Part shown: positions 1 through 7,789 of the stretch, in pieces
Layout: every line of letters begins with the position of its first letter
Position numbering within the stretch: position 1 is the first letter of the stretch
NCBI GenBank assembly: GCA_910587835.1
Contig: CAJUNQ010000078.1
Location: forward strand, 1-25,907
DNA from: an uncultured Oscillospiraceae bacterium
GTDB taxonomy: Bacteria > Bacillota > Clostridia > Oscillospirales > Acutalibacteraceae
Length of the DNA stretch: 25,907 nucleotides
Direction of reading: 5' to 3'
Notes under the pieces: generated by a model
Told to the model about the DNA's origin: nothing
The model's database searches: none
Seen by the model: only the letters and a program-made list of their open reading frames with translations
Translations under genes and position numbers: made by a program

Positions 1-1
1 A

Positions 2-128
2 GGTAGTTGAGAGACTACCGGTAGGAGTTTGCCGGTACTTTTGCGAAGCAAAAGGCGACTCCTTCGGAGTCGAGGCAAACGGCGATGTTGAACGAAGTTC
101 CACATCGGGTGACTCTGCCCGAAGGGCA
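2..128. repeat. Array of short hairpins with GAA/TTC triloops
   Basis: Read directly: a 6-bp hairpin at 2-19. A 7-bp outer stem (27-33 with 74-80) encloses two perfect 6-bp hairpins with three-base loops, 39-53 (loop GAA) and 57-71 (loop TTC). Then come a bulged hairpin at 83-107 (loop GAA) and a 5-bp hairpin at 116-128 (loop GAA). The rest of 129-292 is a short AT-rich stretch and holds no gene that I can support. The same style of compact triloop palindrome recurs at 7238-7583, 11739-11832 and 21130-21285, so this looks like one member of an intergenic repeat family. Function is unknown. Confidence 0.75.
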
Positions 129-313
129 ATGTCAGGAGCCCACGCCAAAGGCCACCCCCACAATATACCCATAATATAAATAAAGAAGCCAGTAAAACCC
201 CCGCCTGCGTTGCAGTCAAACAAAGGCGGCAGTCATAGAATTTCAGCCACAAAGCCCCCCTCTGCCAGGGGACAGCTCAGTCATGGAAGAGTATGGGAAA
301 GGAACGGGTTAGT

Positions 314-793
314 ATGAGCAATAATCAAGCAACCATCGAAGACCTGATCGACGAGATGTACGACGTGCTGGACAAGGGCTGGAAGATGCCTCTGTCCTCC
401 GGCAAGGTGCTGGTAGACAGCGAGGAGATTCGGGCCATTCTGGACGATATCCGGGACGTGTTCCCCAAGGAGATCGGCCAGGCCAAGGCCATTGTGGCCG
501 ACCACGGGCAGATTCTGGCCGAGGCCAGGCGCGAGGCGGAGTCCATTGTCCATGCCGCCGAGGAGCGGGGCAAGGCCCTGGTCTCTCAGGAGGAGGTGGT
601 GCGCCAGGCCCAGGCCCGGGCCAATGAGATACTCGCCCAGGCCCAGGCCAAGTTCAAGGAGATGCGCAAGGCCAGCAACGACTATGTGGACGACCTGATG
701 CGCCGCACAGACGAGTCCCTTTCCGAGAGCCTGACGGAATTGCGCAAGACCAGGCAGAATATCAAGGCCTCTCAGAGAAATTCACAAATCTAG
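314..793 (+). CDS. Small coiled-coil protein, ATP-synthase-subunit-like, function unknown
   Basis: 159 residues. From about residue 55 to the end the sequence is almost entirely charged helix, rich in Ala, Glu, Gln, Arg and Lys (for example AQARANEILAQAQAKFKEM), as in stalk subunits of V/F-type ATPases and in DivIVA-like coiled coils. Clostridial homologues of this type are usually just called ATPase or hypothetical; I infer a structural or scaffolding role and nothing more. There is no signal peptide or membrane segment. The start at 314 is chosen because AAAGGA lies at 298-303. An in-frame ATG at 293 would add seven residues and has only a weak GGAAG before it. The gene is followed by a terminator at 842-873 and so is probably not co-transcribed with mraZ. 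Confidence 0.75.
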   Translation: MSNNQATIEDLIDEMYDVLDKGWKMPLSSGKVLVDSEEIRAILDDIRDVFPKEIGQAKAIVADHGQILAEARREAESIVHAAEERGKALVSQEEVVRQAQARANEILAQAQAKFKEMRKASNDYVDDLMRRTDESLSESLTELRKTRQNIKASQRNSQI

Positions 794-841
794 GACTGAG
801 ATTTTGTGTAACAATAACAAATGAAAATGGCGATTGTCTTT

Positions 842-873
842 CCCATCACAAGATATTGTGGTGGGAATTTTTG
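842..873 (+). terminator. Rho-independent terminator after the coiled-coil gene
   Basis: A 9-bp stem (842-850 with 857-865, one G-T pair) with a six-base loop is followed directly by AATTTTTG. It separates the upstream coiled-coil gene from the mraZ promoter. Confidence 0.85.
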
Positions 874-940
874 TTCCCATCAAATAGCCTCGAACAACCC
901 TTCGAGCCCGAAGACGGGCGGGGCCTCTGAGATTTTGAGG

Positions 941-969
941 TTGCTTTTGGGGGCGGTTTGGGCTATAAT
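941..969 (+). promoter_or_regulatory. Promoter of the dcw cluster (mraZ)
   Basis: A perfect -10 TATAAT at 964-969 is preceded at 17 bp by TTGCTT (941-946, only 3 of 6 matches). The transcript would start near 976, just ahead of the MraZ-type repeats, leaving a leader of about 95 nt before mraZ. The perfect -10 and exact spacing make it the best candidate for the main cluster promoter. Confidence 0.75.
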
Positions 970-980
970 AGTGTTACTGG

Positions 981-1003
981 GTGGCACAAAGTGGGTAAAT
1001 GTG
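981..1003 (+). promoter_or_regulatory. Probable MraZ operator: three 10-bp-spaced GTG(G) boxes
   Basis: GTGG at 981, GTGG at 991 and GTG at 1001 repeat on an exact 10-bp period immediately downstream of the -10 element. MraZ proteins are known to bind short direct repeats containing TGGG or AAAGTG with 10-bp spacing upstream of their own gene. The boxes here read cacaaaGTGGG and taaatGTG, close to that pattern. Autoregulation by the mraZ product 70 bp downstream is inferred. Confidence 0.65.
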
Positions 1004-1071
1004 CAGCTTGGCGGTGAGAAGTGCGGAGCCGGTGGGGAATCGCCGGAGCAGCCGCAGAAAGGAACAGGCAC

Positions 1072-1491
1072 ATGCTGACAGGAGAGTACCAGCACAACAT
1101 GGACCCCAAGGGTCGGGTGACCGTGCCTTCCAGATTCCGCGAGGACCTGGGAGACCGCTTCTATGTGTGCAAGGGCCTGGACGGCTGTCTGTTCGTACTC
1201 TCCAACACCCAGTGGGAGAAGCTGGTAGAAAAGGTCTCTGCCATGCCCCTGGCCCAGGGGCGGGGCATTCAGCGCTATTTTTTTTCCGGCGCAGCCGAGG
1301 TGGAGCCGGACAAGCAGGGGCGCATCCTCATCCCTCAAAACCTGCGGGACCACGCGGGGCTGGAAAAGGATGTGACCGTGATTGGCGCGGCCGTGCGGGC
1401 GGAGATTTGGGACACCGCCCGGTGGAAGGCCTATAACGACAGTCAGACCAGCGAGAACATTGAGGAGTCCATGAACCTGATGGCCTTCTGA
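1072..1491 (+). CDS. mraZ: Transcriptional regulator MraZ
   Basis: 139 residues, the usual length of MraZ. It is a DNA-binding protein of the AbrB/swapped-hairpin type that represses the division and cell-wall cluster it heads. Both half repeats are visible: the first with NMDPKGRVTVPSRFRE near residues 9-24, the second with PDKQGRILIPQNLR near 80-95. These are the paired DxKGRxxIPxxxR signatures of the family. The start at 1072 follows AGAAAGGA at 1056-1063; an upstream in-frame ATG at 1021 would add 17 residues not found in the family and has no ribosome site. It is followed after 14 bp by rsmH, as in most bacteria. Confidence 0.97.
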   Translation: MLTGEYQHNMDPKGRVTVPSRFREDLGDRFYVCKGLDGCLFVLSNTQWEKLVEKVSAMPLAQGRGIQRYFFSGAAEVEPDKQGRILIPQNLRDHAGLEKDVTVIGAAVRAEIWDTARWKAYNDSQTSENIEESMNLMAF

Positions 1492-1505
1492 CATAGGAGG
1501 GGCCT

Positions 1506-2435
1506 ATGGAATTTCAACATAAGCCGGTGCTGTTTTGCGAGACCATGCAGGGGCTGAACATCCGGCCCGGGTGCGTTTATATTGACGGCACCGTGGGCGG
1601 GGGCGGCCACTCTCAGGGTATTTTAGAGCGTTTGGCCGGCACAGGTCGGCTGCTGGGCATTGACCAGGACCCGGACGCCTTAGAGGCGGCGGGCCGCCGG
1701 CTGGCCGGCTTTGCCAACCACACCCTGGCCCAGGGCAACTTCAGCCAGATGAAGGAGCTGGCCCAGGCAGCGGGCATAGAGGCGGCGGACGGGGTGCTGC
1801 TGGATATCGGCGTATCCTCCCACCAGCTGGACGACCAGGCCCGGGGCTTCTCTTACCACCATGACGCGCCCCTGGACATGCGCATGAGCCAGCAGGGCCC
1901 CACGGCGGCGGAGCTGGTGAACTGCCTCACCAAAGCAGAGCTGACAGAGATTCTCTGGCGGTATGGGGAGGAGAAAAACGCCGGGCGCATTGCCCAGGGC
2001 ATCTGCCGGGCCAGAGAGGCGGCTCCTGTTGAGACCACCCTTCAGCTGGCGGAGATTGTTAAAAGCTCGGTGCCCGCGGCAGTGCGAAGGGCGGAGGGCC
2101 ACCCGGCCCGCAAAACCTTTCAGGCATTGCGCATTGCGGTAAACAGGGAGCTGGACCGGCTCTCGGAGGGCCTGGACGGGGCCTTTGGGCTGCTGAAGCC
2201 CCAGGGGCGGCTGGCAGTCATCACCTTCCACTCCTTAGAGGACCGGATGGTCAAGCGGCGCATGGCCCAGTGGTGTCAGGGCTGCACCTGCCCCAAGGAT
2301 TTTCCGGTGTGCGTGTGCGGAAAGCTGCCCCAGGGCAGGCTGGTGTACAAAAGGGGACTGGCCCCCACTCCGGAGGAAGTCAACGAAAACCCCCGGGCCC
2401 GCAGCGCCCGGCTCAGGGTGTTCGAGAAGGCATAG
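1506..2435 (+). CDS. rsmH: 16S rRNA (cytosine-1402-N4)-methyltransferase
   Basis: 309 residues, full length for RsmH/MraW. It transfers a methyl group from S-adenosylmethionine to N4 of C1402 in 16S rRNA. The N-terminal HKPVL and the SAM loop DGTVGGGGHSQGIL are near residues 6-42. They are followed by LLGIDQDPDAL, LLDIGVSSHQLDD, the ARGFSYHHDAPLDMRM segment, and the late ITFHSLEDRMVKR motif; all are family signatures. A cysteine-rich stretch (CQGCTCPKDFPVCVCGK) lies near residues 258-274, as in many Gram-positive RsmH proteins. AGGAGG at 1496-1501 lies just before the ATG. It sits in its standard place between mraZ and ftsL. Confidence 0.98.
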   Translation: MEFQHKPVLFCETMQGLNIRPGCVYIDGTVGGGGHSQGILERLAGTGRLLGIDQDPDALEAAGRRLAGFANHTLAQGNFSQMKELAQAAGIEAADGVLLDIGVSSHQLDDQARGFSYHHDAPLDMRMSQQGPTAAELVNCLTKAELTEILWRYGEEKNAGRIAQGICRAREAAPVETTLQLAEIVKSSVPAAVRRAEGHPARKTFQALRIAVNRELDRLSEGLDGAFGLLKPQGRLAVITFHSLEDRMVKRRMAQWCQGCTCPKDFPVCVCGKLPQGRLVYKRGLAPTPEEVNENPRARSARLRVFEKA

Positions 2436-2520
2436 AGGTTTTAGATAGAGCAAGGACCCCCCGGACCCGGGAGGAGGGGGGGATTGACAGAAGGCAGGGA
2501 TGACGATTATTCTATCATGG

Positions 2521-2557
2521 TTGACATAATAAGTCGACATAATCGACAGGCCGACAA
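2521..2557. promoter_or_regulatory. Cluster of four YYGACA repeats upstream of ftsL
   Basis: The 184-bp space between rsmH and ftsL drops in GC and carries TTGACA (2521), TCGACA (2534), TCGACA (2543) and CCGACA (2552). The first two sit in the 10-bp direct repeat TTGACATAAT/TCGACATAAT. A second TTGACA is at 2484-2489. No -10 hexamer is correctly spaced from 2521. Read on the minus strand, the repeats are TGTCGAT, TGTCGAC, TGTCGGC and TGTCAAC, near the Spo0A box TGTCGAA. A regulatory role is inferred. Confidence 0.4.
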
Positions 2558-2619
2558 AATCAGCATGGCATAATTTGGGACAGGAACAACCGGCCAATCG
2601 GGCCGGCGGGAGGACACAC

Positions 2620-3144
2620 ATGGCATATCAGTCGGAAGCATATGATTTTTCCTTGTTCGAGGAGCGCAACGCCGCCCCGGTGCTGGACCCCCAGATAGAG
2701 GAACAGCCCCAGCGGCGGGACAAAGTGGTGGAGCTGCCCGAGCGGCAGCCCCAAGGGGAGCCCAAAAAGCAGCCCAAACACAGCCCCTTCAAGCGCATAG
2801 CGGGGGCCCTGTGCTTTTCGCTGCTGTTTCTCACAGGCATTACCGCGGTATACAGCGAGGTGCAGCTGACCGAGCTGACCGAGAAAATGAACGAAATGCA
2901 GGGGGATCTTTCCGAGGCCCAGAGCCTGGAAATCCAGCTGAACATGCAGGCCGCTCAGCGCATGTCCGACGCCCAGGTGGAGGACTACGCGGTGCAGCAG
3001 CTGGGCATGGGCAAGCTGGCCGGGTCGCAGGTGGTGTATATGCATGTGGCCCGGCAGGACAAGGGCACCGTGGTGCAGGAGATTGCGGAGGCCTCTTGGC
3101 TGGACAAGCTGCTGGAGACCCTGCGGGGCTGGCTGGCCCGGTAG
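2620..3144 (+). CDS. ftsL: FtsL-like division protein
   Basis: 174 residues with the FtsL/DivIC layout. A long charged cytoplasmic N-terminus (about 1-63) is followed by one membrane helix (about 66-86, IAGALCFSLLFLTGITAVY), and then by a coiled coil (about 88-125, TELTEKMNEMQGDLSEAQS) outside the membrane. The end includes AVQQLGMGKLAGSQVVYMHV, resembling the LGM/P motif at the end of septum-formation initiator domains. FtsL proteins are poorly conserved, so the name rests on topology and on its place between rsmH and the transpeptidase gene. GGGAGGA at 2608-2613 sets the start. It would act in the divisome with FtsQ/DivIB and the downstream PBP. Confidence 0.85.
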   Translation: MAYQSEAYDFSLFEERNAAPVLDPQIEEQPQRRDKVVELPERQPQGEPKKQPKHSPFKRIAGALCFSLLFLTGITAVYSEVQLTELTEKMNEMQGDLSEAQSLEIQLNMQAAQRMSDAQVEDYAVQQLGMGKLAGSQVVYMHVARQDKGTVVQEIAEASWLDKLLETLRGWLAR

Positions 3145-3216
3145 CGGCGGCAGTCTTCGGCGGAGCCCGGGGCATAAGCCGGGGCAGGCCGGAATAACAA
3201 TAGAACGGAGTGATTT

Positions 3217-3249
3217 ACGGGAGAGCCAAGACCGCTTTGGCTCTCCCGT
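3217..3249 (+). other. Perfect 13-bp hairpin between ftsL and the PBP gene
   Basis: Arms at 3217-3229 and 3237-3249 are perfectly complementary (13 bp) with a seven-base loop. It lies in a 169-bp gap. No T-run follows, so it is not a classical terminator. It could be an RNA-stabilising or processing structure, or a site that tunes expression between the two genes. Confidence 0.7.
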
Positions 3250-3313
3250 CGGCAGAAGCTGTGGAAAGAGGGCGGCTGAGGGGCTGAAAAACAGATTCTG
3301 GAAGGAGAACGCT

Positions 3314-5605
3314 ATGGCAAAAGGCACAGCCGAAAAAATAAGAAAAAAGGCCATGGGGCTGACAGCGGCCTTGGTTTTTGTGGGCTTTGGGGCGGCGGCG
3401 GCCAGTCTGTTCCACTGGCAGGTGGTGCGGGGCGAGGAGCTCAGCGCCAAAGCCTTGGAGCAGAGCCTGCGCAGCACCGCCTTGCCCGCCATGCGGGGCA
3501 GCATTTACGACGCCACGGGCACTAAGGTGCTGGCCCAAAGCGCCAGCGTGTGGACCGTGGTGCTGGAACCGGCTTATCTGGCGGAGAACGAGGCCCTGCG
3601 GCGCACCGTGGCGGTGGGGCTGTCCCGCATTTTGGGGCTGGACGAGGAGGAGCTTTATCAGGAGACCGGAGACCGGTCCTCCTATTACACGGTGATTAAG
3701 CGGAAGATTGAGACGGATGTGCGGGACGAGATCAACCGGTTCAAGGAGGAGAACGGAATCGGCAACGGCATCCGCCTGATTGACGACTATAAGCGCTATT
3801 ACCCCTACGGCACCGTGGCCTCTAATGTGCTGGGCTTTACCGGCAGCGACAACCAGGGCCTGGAGGGGCTGGAGGTCTACTATGAGAGCGAGCTCTCTGG
3901 CAGCGCGGGCCGGCTGGTGGCGGCGAAAAACGGTTTTGGCACCGACATGCCCTTTGAGTATGAGCAGGTGGTGGAGCCCGAGGACGGCTACAACCTGGTG
4001 CTCACCATTGACGAGACTGTGCAGAGCATTATGGAGAAGTATCTGGCAGAGGGCATTGAGAAGTTCAAGGTGAAAAACGGCGCGGTGGCGGTGATGATGG
4101 ACGTGAACACCGGGGGGATTATAGGCCTGGCGGTTCAGCCCACCTACGACCCCAACGACTACCTTACCATTCTGGACAAAAACCTGCTGGCCAAGATTGA
4201 GGCCCTGCCCGAGGGGGAGGAGCGGGACGAGGCGGAGGGGCTGGCCCAGTCCACCCAGTGGCGGAACAAGGCAGTGTCCGACACCTATTACCCGGGCAGC
4301 GTCTACAAAATGTGCGTGGGCTCCATGGGCCTGGAGGAGGGGGCCATCACCGAGGAGAGCCAGTTTACCTGCAGCGGCGGGTTCCGGGTGGAGGGCATGG
4401 ACGACCCCATCCACTGCTGGAAGACCTCGGGCCACGGGTCCGAGACCTTCCGGGAGGGGCTGTGCAACTCCTGCAACCCCTGGTTCATGCACATCGGCGA
4501 GCTGCTGACCGTGCCCACCTTCTGTAAATACCGGGAGTCCTTTGGCTTTACCAGCAAAACCGGCATCGACCTGCCCGGCGAGTCCGGCAGCCTTTACCAC
4601 GACGAGGCGGACATGAGCTTTGCGGACCTGATGGTGGAGTCCTTTGGGCAGAACTTCAGCATCACTCCCATCCAGATGATCACCGCCTGCGCGTCGGTGG
4701 CCAACGGGGGCTATCTGGTGCGCCCCCATGTGGTAGACCGGATTGTGGACAACAGCGGCAACATTGTCAAAACAGCGGACACCAGCTACCGGCGGCAGGT
4801 CATCTCTGAGAGCACCTCCCGCACGGTGACGGATATTCTTAAGCAGAACGCGGCCTCGGGCACAGCCCGGGGGGGCTATGTGGCCGGCTACCGTATCTGC
4901 GGCAAAACCGGCACCTCAGAGAAGGTGGCAAAGCACAACGAGGACCTGGCAAAGGACCCCAGCGCCCAGATGACCTACATTGCCTCTTACTGCGGCTTTG
5001 CCCCGGCGGAGGACCCGAAATATGCCCTGCTGGTGTTTTTTGACGAGCCGGACGGGGATGAGAACGGGGGCTTTACCGGCGGCAACGCAGTGGCCGGGCC
5101 CATCTTCTCGGCCATGATGCAGGAGATCCTCCCCTATCTGGGGGTAGAGGTGGAGTACAGCGACGACGAGTACAACGAGATGTACACCGTGTCCCCCAAG
5201 GTGGTGGGGCTGAGCATTACCGACGCCCAGGCCGCTTTGCAGGAGCAGGGGCTGAAATACAACATTGTGGGCGACGAGAGCGACTGGGACAATGTGGTGG
5301 TGGAGCAGATTCCCGAGAGCGGGTCCACGGTGCCCAAGGACGGCATGGTGGTGCTTTACACCTCTGGCTATGACATGGACGACGCCCTGGTGGAGGTGCC
5401 GGACTTCTCCGGCTCGGGCCTGGTGAACGCCAGCTACCTGGCGGCGGAGTGCGGGCTGCAAATCAGCGTGAACGGCAGCCGGGACGAGGGCACGGTGGTG
5501 ATGATGCAGGCCACCCCTGCCGGCGACAAGGTGAAAAAGGGCACGGTGATCACCCTGACCTTTGCGGAGGAGCTGAACACCGAGACCTATGTGCACATCA
5601 ACTAG
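3314..5605 (+). CDS. PASTA-domain class B penicillin-binding protein (SpoVD/PBP2B type)
   Basis: 763 residues. It is a D,D-transpeptidase that cross-links septal or spore peptidoglycan. A cytoplasmic Lys-rich start is followed by one membrane helix (about 15-37), then the dimerisation domain (from about 55; AMRGSIYDATGTKVLA). The transpeptidase domain has all three active-site motifs: SVYK (Ser329, Lys332), SCN (386-388) and KTG (531-533). Two PASTA repeats close the protein (about 625-685 and 695-755). The start at 3314 follows GAAGGAG at 3301-3307; the frame is open for 90 codons upstream, but that part is not family sequence. Its place after ftsL fits both FtsI/PBP2B and the sporulation paralogue SpoVD. 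The two cannot be separated here, so no symbol is given. A 589-bp gap follows in place of the murE/murF genes common in clostridia. Confidence 0.95.
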   Translation: MAKGTAEKIRKKAMGLTAALVFVGFGAAAASLFHWQVVRGEELSAKALEQSLRSTALPAMRGSIYDATGTKVLAQSASVWTVVLEPAYLAENEALRRTVAVGLSRILGLDEEELYQETGDRSSYYTVIKRKIETDVRDEINRFKEENGIGNGIRLIDDYKRYYPYGTVASNVLGFTGSDNQGLEGLEVYYESELSGSAGRLVAAKNGFGTDMPFEYEQVVEPEDGYNLVLTIDETVQSIMEKYLAEGIEKFKVKNGAVAVMMDVNTGGIIGLAVQPTYDPNDYLTILDKNLLAKIEALPEGEERDEAEGLAQSTQWRNKAVSDTYYPGSVYKMCVGSMGLEEGAITEESQFTCSGGFRVEGMDDPIHCWKTSGHGSETFREGLCNSCNPWFMHIGELLTVPTFCKYRESFGFTSKTGIDLPGESGSLYHDEADMSFADLMVESFGQNFSITPIQMITACASVANGGYLVRPHVVDRIVDNSGNIVKTADTSYRRQVISESTSRTVTDILKQNAASGTARGGYVAGYRICGKTGTSEKVAKHNEDLAKDPSAQMTYIASYCGFAPAEDPKYALLVFFDEPDGDENGGFTGGNAVAGPIFSAMMQEILPYLGVEVEYSDDEYNEMYTVSPKVVGLSITDAQAALQEQGLKYNIVGDESDWDNVVVEQIPESGSTVPKDGMVVLYTSGYDMDDALVEVPDFSGSGLVNASYLAAECGLQISVNGSRDEGTVVMMQATPAGDKVKKGTVITLTFAEELNTETYVHIN

Positions 5606-5635
5606 GGGGGCGTTTCCATCCCCCTCTCCGCAGGC

Positions 5636-6074
5636 GGCGGATATTTTGCCGGCCTCGGGGTAGAAGGTTCTTGCAGTACGCTGGGAACACAGGAGCTGCA
5701 AGCGGTTCAGAAAATTTTCGGCTGCAAGCTGGCAAAAAGCGGTTCCGAAAGCCCTATACTTAGCTTGTGGAAGCGTACCCCGGCTTGGCTCGGGCGTTGC
5801 CGGGCGGCATGTCTTGGGCACGGGCTGTAGAGACTGGGCGGGGCTCATCTCCGTCCCGAAAGGCCGGCGGATATTTTGCCGTGCTCTGGGTGGAAGGTTC
5901 TTGCAGTACGCTGGGAACATAGGAGCTGCAAGCGGTTCAGAAAATTTTCGGCTGCAAGCTGGCAAAAAGCGGTTCCGAAAGCCCTATACTTAGCTTGTGG
6001 GAGCGTACCCCGGCTTGGCTCGGGCGTTTCCGGGCGGCATGTCTTGGGCCGGGGCTGCGGAGACCGGGCGGGGC
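5636..6074. repeat. Tandem direct duplication, 209 bp repeated at a 230-bp offset
   Basis: Copy 1 is 5636-5844 and copy 2 is 5866-6074. I count 12 differences by eye, about 94% identity, so the duplication is recent or kept alike by conversion. Each copy carries an inverted pair cttgcag/ctgcaag, the palindrome gaaaattttc, and a TATACT hexamer without a good -35. Short frames cross the copies, but none has family sequence or a convincing start. The duplication fills most of the 589-bp gap between the PBP gene and mraY; the remainder, 6075-6194, shows only the mraY ribosome site. Confidence 0.9.
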
Positions 6075-6194
6075 GCGCGCCCGGTTTTGGCCGCTGCGCA
6101 CCGCGTCGGGCCGTGAAACAGTCTGACTGACCCTGGCGGGGAGCCGGGCTGTTGAGGGAAAAAAGAAAAGAGAAGCAAAGAGGAGAGAGCGTAA

Positions 6195-7196
6195 ATGAAC
6201 AACATTCTGTATCTGTCGGCGGCGCTGGTGGGGTTTGGGGCCACGGCCCTGCTGGGCTGGTGGATGATCCCCTTTCTGCACCGGCTGAAGTTCGGCCAGA
6301 CCATTCGGGAGATTGGCCCCAGCTGGCACAAGAAAAAGGAGGGCACCCCCACCATGGGGGGGCTGATGTTCATTGCGGGCGTGGTGTTGGCGGTGTGCGG
6401 CTGTATGCCGGTGTTCTACCACCAGGCCGGGGCCGAGACCCCTTTGATGACCGTGCGGCTGTTCGGGGGCCTGGCCATGGCCGTGGGCTATGGGGCCATC
6501 GGCTTTATGGACGACTACATCGGCGTGGCGAAAAAGCGCAACCTGGGCCTGACAGAGAAGCAGAAGCTGGTTCTCCAGTTTCTGGTGGCGGGGGCCTACC
6601 TGCTGAGCCTGTATCTGGCAGGGGAGGACACGGCGACGCTGATTCCCTTTGTGGGCCGGGTGGATTTGGGGCTGCTCTATTACCCTCTGGCGGCCATTTT
6701 GCTTGTGGGGCTGACCAACGCGGTGAACTTTACCGACGGCGTGGACGGCCTGGACGCCACAGTGAGCTTTTTCGTGTTTATGATTTTGGCCCTGTGCGCG
6801 GGGGCGCTCTCCATGACCGGGATGACCGCCATGGCGGTAGCCGCGGCCGCGGCCTGCGTGGGCTTTCTGCTGTGGAATTTTCACCCGGCGAAGGTGTTTA
6901 TGGGGGACACGGGCTCGCTGTTTTTAGGGGGCATGGCAGGGGCGCTGGCCTTTGGGCTGGATATGCCCATTCTGCTGCTGCCCCTGGGGGTGATTTACTG
7001 GGCGGAGATTTTGTCGGTGGTGCTGCAGGTGGCGTACTTCAAGAGGACCCATGGCAAGCGGCTGTTCAAGATGTCGCCCATACACCACCACTTTGAGATG
7101 TGCGGGTGGAGCGAGGTCAAGATCTGTCTGGTATTTGGAGGCATCGCCCTGCTGGGCGGGGTTCTGGGCCTGGCGGCGGTGGTATTTGGAGTATAA
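6195..7196 (+). CDS. mraY: Phospho-N-acetylmuramoyl-pentapeptide-transferase
   Basis: 333 residues, full length. This polytopic membrane enzyme joins UDP-MurNAc-pentapeptide to undecaprenyl phosphate to make lipid I. Visible signatures are GTPTMGG near residue 50, the magnesium-site MDDYIGVAKK near 110, NAVNFTDGVDGLDA near 175, FMGDTGSLFLGG near 235, and SPIHHHFEMCGWSE near 295. About ten hydrophobic helices separate them. GAGGAGAG lies just before the ATG. The upstream neighbour is the duplicated repeat and the downstream one a hairpin-filled gap, not murF and murD as in many relatives. Confidence 0.98.
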   Translation: MNNILYLSAALVGFGATALLGWWMIPFLHRLKFGQTIREIGPSWHKKKEGTPTMGGLMFIAGVVLAVCGCMPVFYHQAGAETPLMTVRLFGGLAMAVGYGAIGFMDDYIGVAKKRNLGLTEKQKLVLQFLVAGAYLLSLYLAGEDTATLIPFVGRVDLGLLYYPLAAILLVGLTNAVNFTDGVDGLDATVSFFVFMILALCAGALSMTGMTAMAVAAAAACVGFLLWNFHPAKVFMGDTGSLFLGGMAGALAFGLDMPILLLPLGVIYWAEILSVVLQVAYFKRTHGKRLFKMSPIHHHFEMCGWSEVKICLVFGGIALLGGVLGLAAVVFGV

Positions 7197-7237
7197 ACCC
7201 GACAGTCGCGCCAATTAAAGGTTCTTGAAGATTCCGG

Positions 7238-7583
7238 CTTCATCTTTGATGAAGGCGAAGGGACTTTTCTCGAAAAGTCCCTTAAGCAGAGGTCAGAGTC
7301 CCCAAGGTCTTGCCCTTGACCTTAAAACACCTGCAAAAGCGCAGGAGGGTAGGGGGTCTCGGCTTCGCCTCGGACGGTTCGCAGCTTGTCTGCCACCGGC
7401 AGACGCTCACCCCCCGTAAGGGGTTCCCTATCGAATGGGAGCGAAGCGGACATTCGACAATGCCCTTAAAGCCCTAAGCGTTGGGGGCGGGCGGGGTGGG
7501 ACGCTGCCGCTGCCCTCGGTGGCCGCCTGAGCAAGCGAAGCTTGCGAAGAAAGAGCCACCGACGGTAGAACCCACGCCAAACG
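7238..7583. repeat. Hairpin array in the mraY-ftsW gap
   Basis: Hairpins read directly are: 7238-7254 (7 bp, TTT loop); 7258-7283 (11 bp, CTCG loop); a GACCTT/AAGGTC pair around 7303-7323; 7388-7404 (7 bp, three-base loop); and the 7-bp arms 7431-7437/7451-7457. Last, an 8-bp outer stem, 7516-7523 with 7555-7562, encloses a perfect 6-bp hairpin at 7531-7545 with a GAA loop. A further bulged hairpin (ccgtgt/acacgg arms) follows near 7583-7605. This outer-stem-around-triloop layout matches the array at 27-107. The rest of the 593-bp gap (7197-7789) holds no gene I can support. Confidence 0.75.
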
Positions 7584-7789
7584 CCGTGTGAGGAAGCTCT
7601 ACACGGGTCAATCGCCCGCCAAAGGATAAGCCCACATATAAAAAACCTTTTTGCAGAGCAGAAGCGTCAGCTGTCAAAAAAAGAAAATTCTGCCAGGGGT
7701 GGAATTTCCCCCCGCGCGGTGCAAAATAACAAGGTCACAAGCCCCAAAGAGCCCATAAGAAAAAGCCGACCCGAAAGGAGTGAACGCCT

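Noticed and set aside
1..128. CRISPR array or tRNA cluster
   Set aside because: The hairpins differ in sequence and have no fixed repeat-spacer pattern; no T-loop or anticodon arm could be found. No tRNA, rRNA or CRISPR was seen anywhere in the window.
3044..3313. 90-codon upstream extension of the PBP frame
   Set aside because: It overlaps the end of ftsL in another frame, lacks family sequence, and a strong GAAGGAG sits just before ATG 3314.
5755..5760. TATACT in each copy of the duplication as a promoter for mraY
   Set aside because: No -35 with 16-18 bp spacing; the best CTGGCA is 20 bp away.
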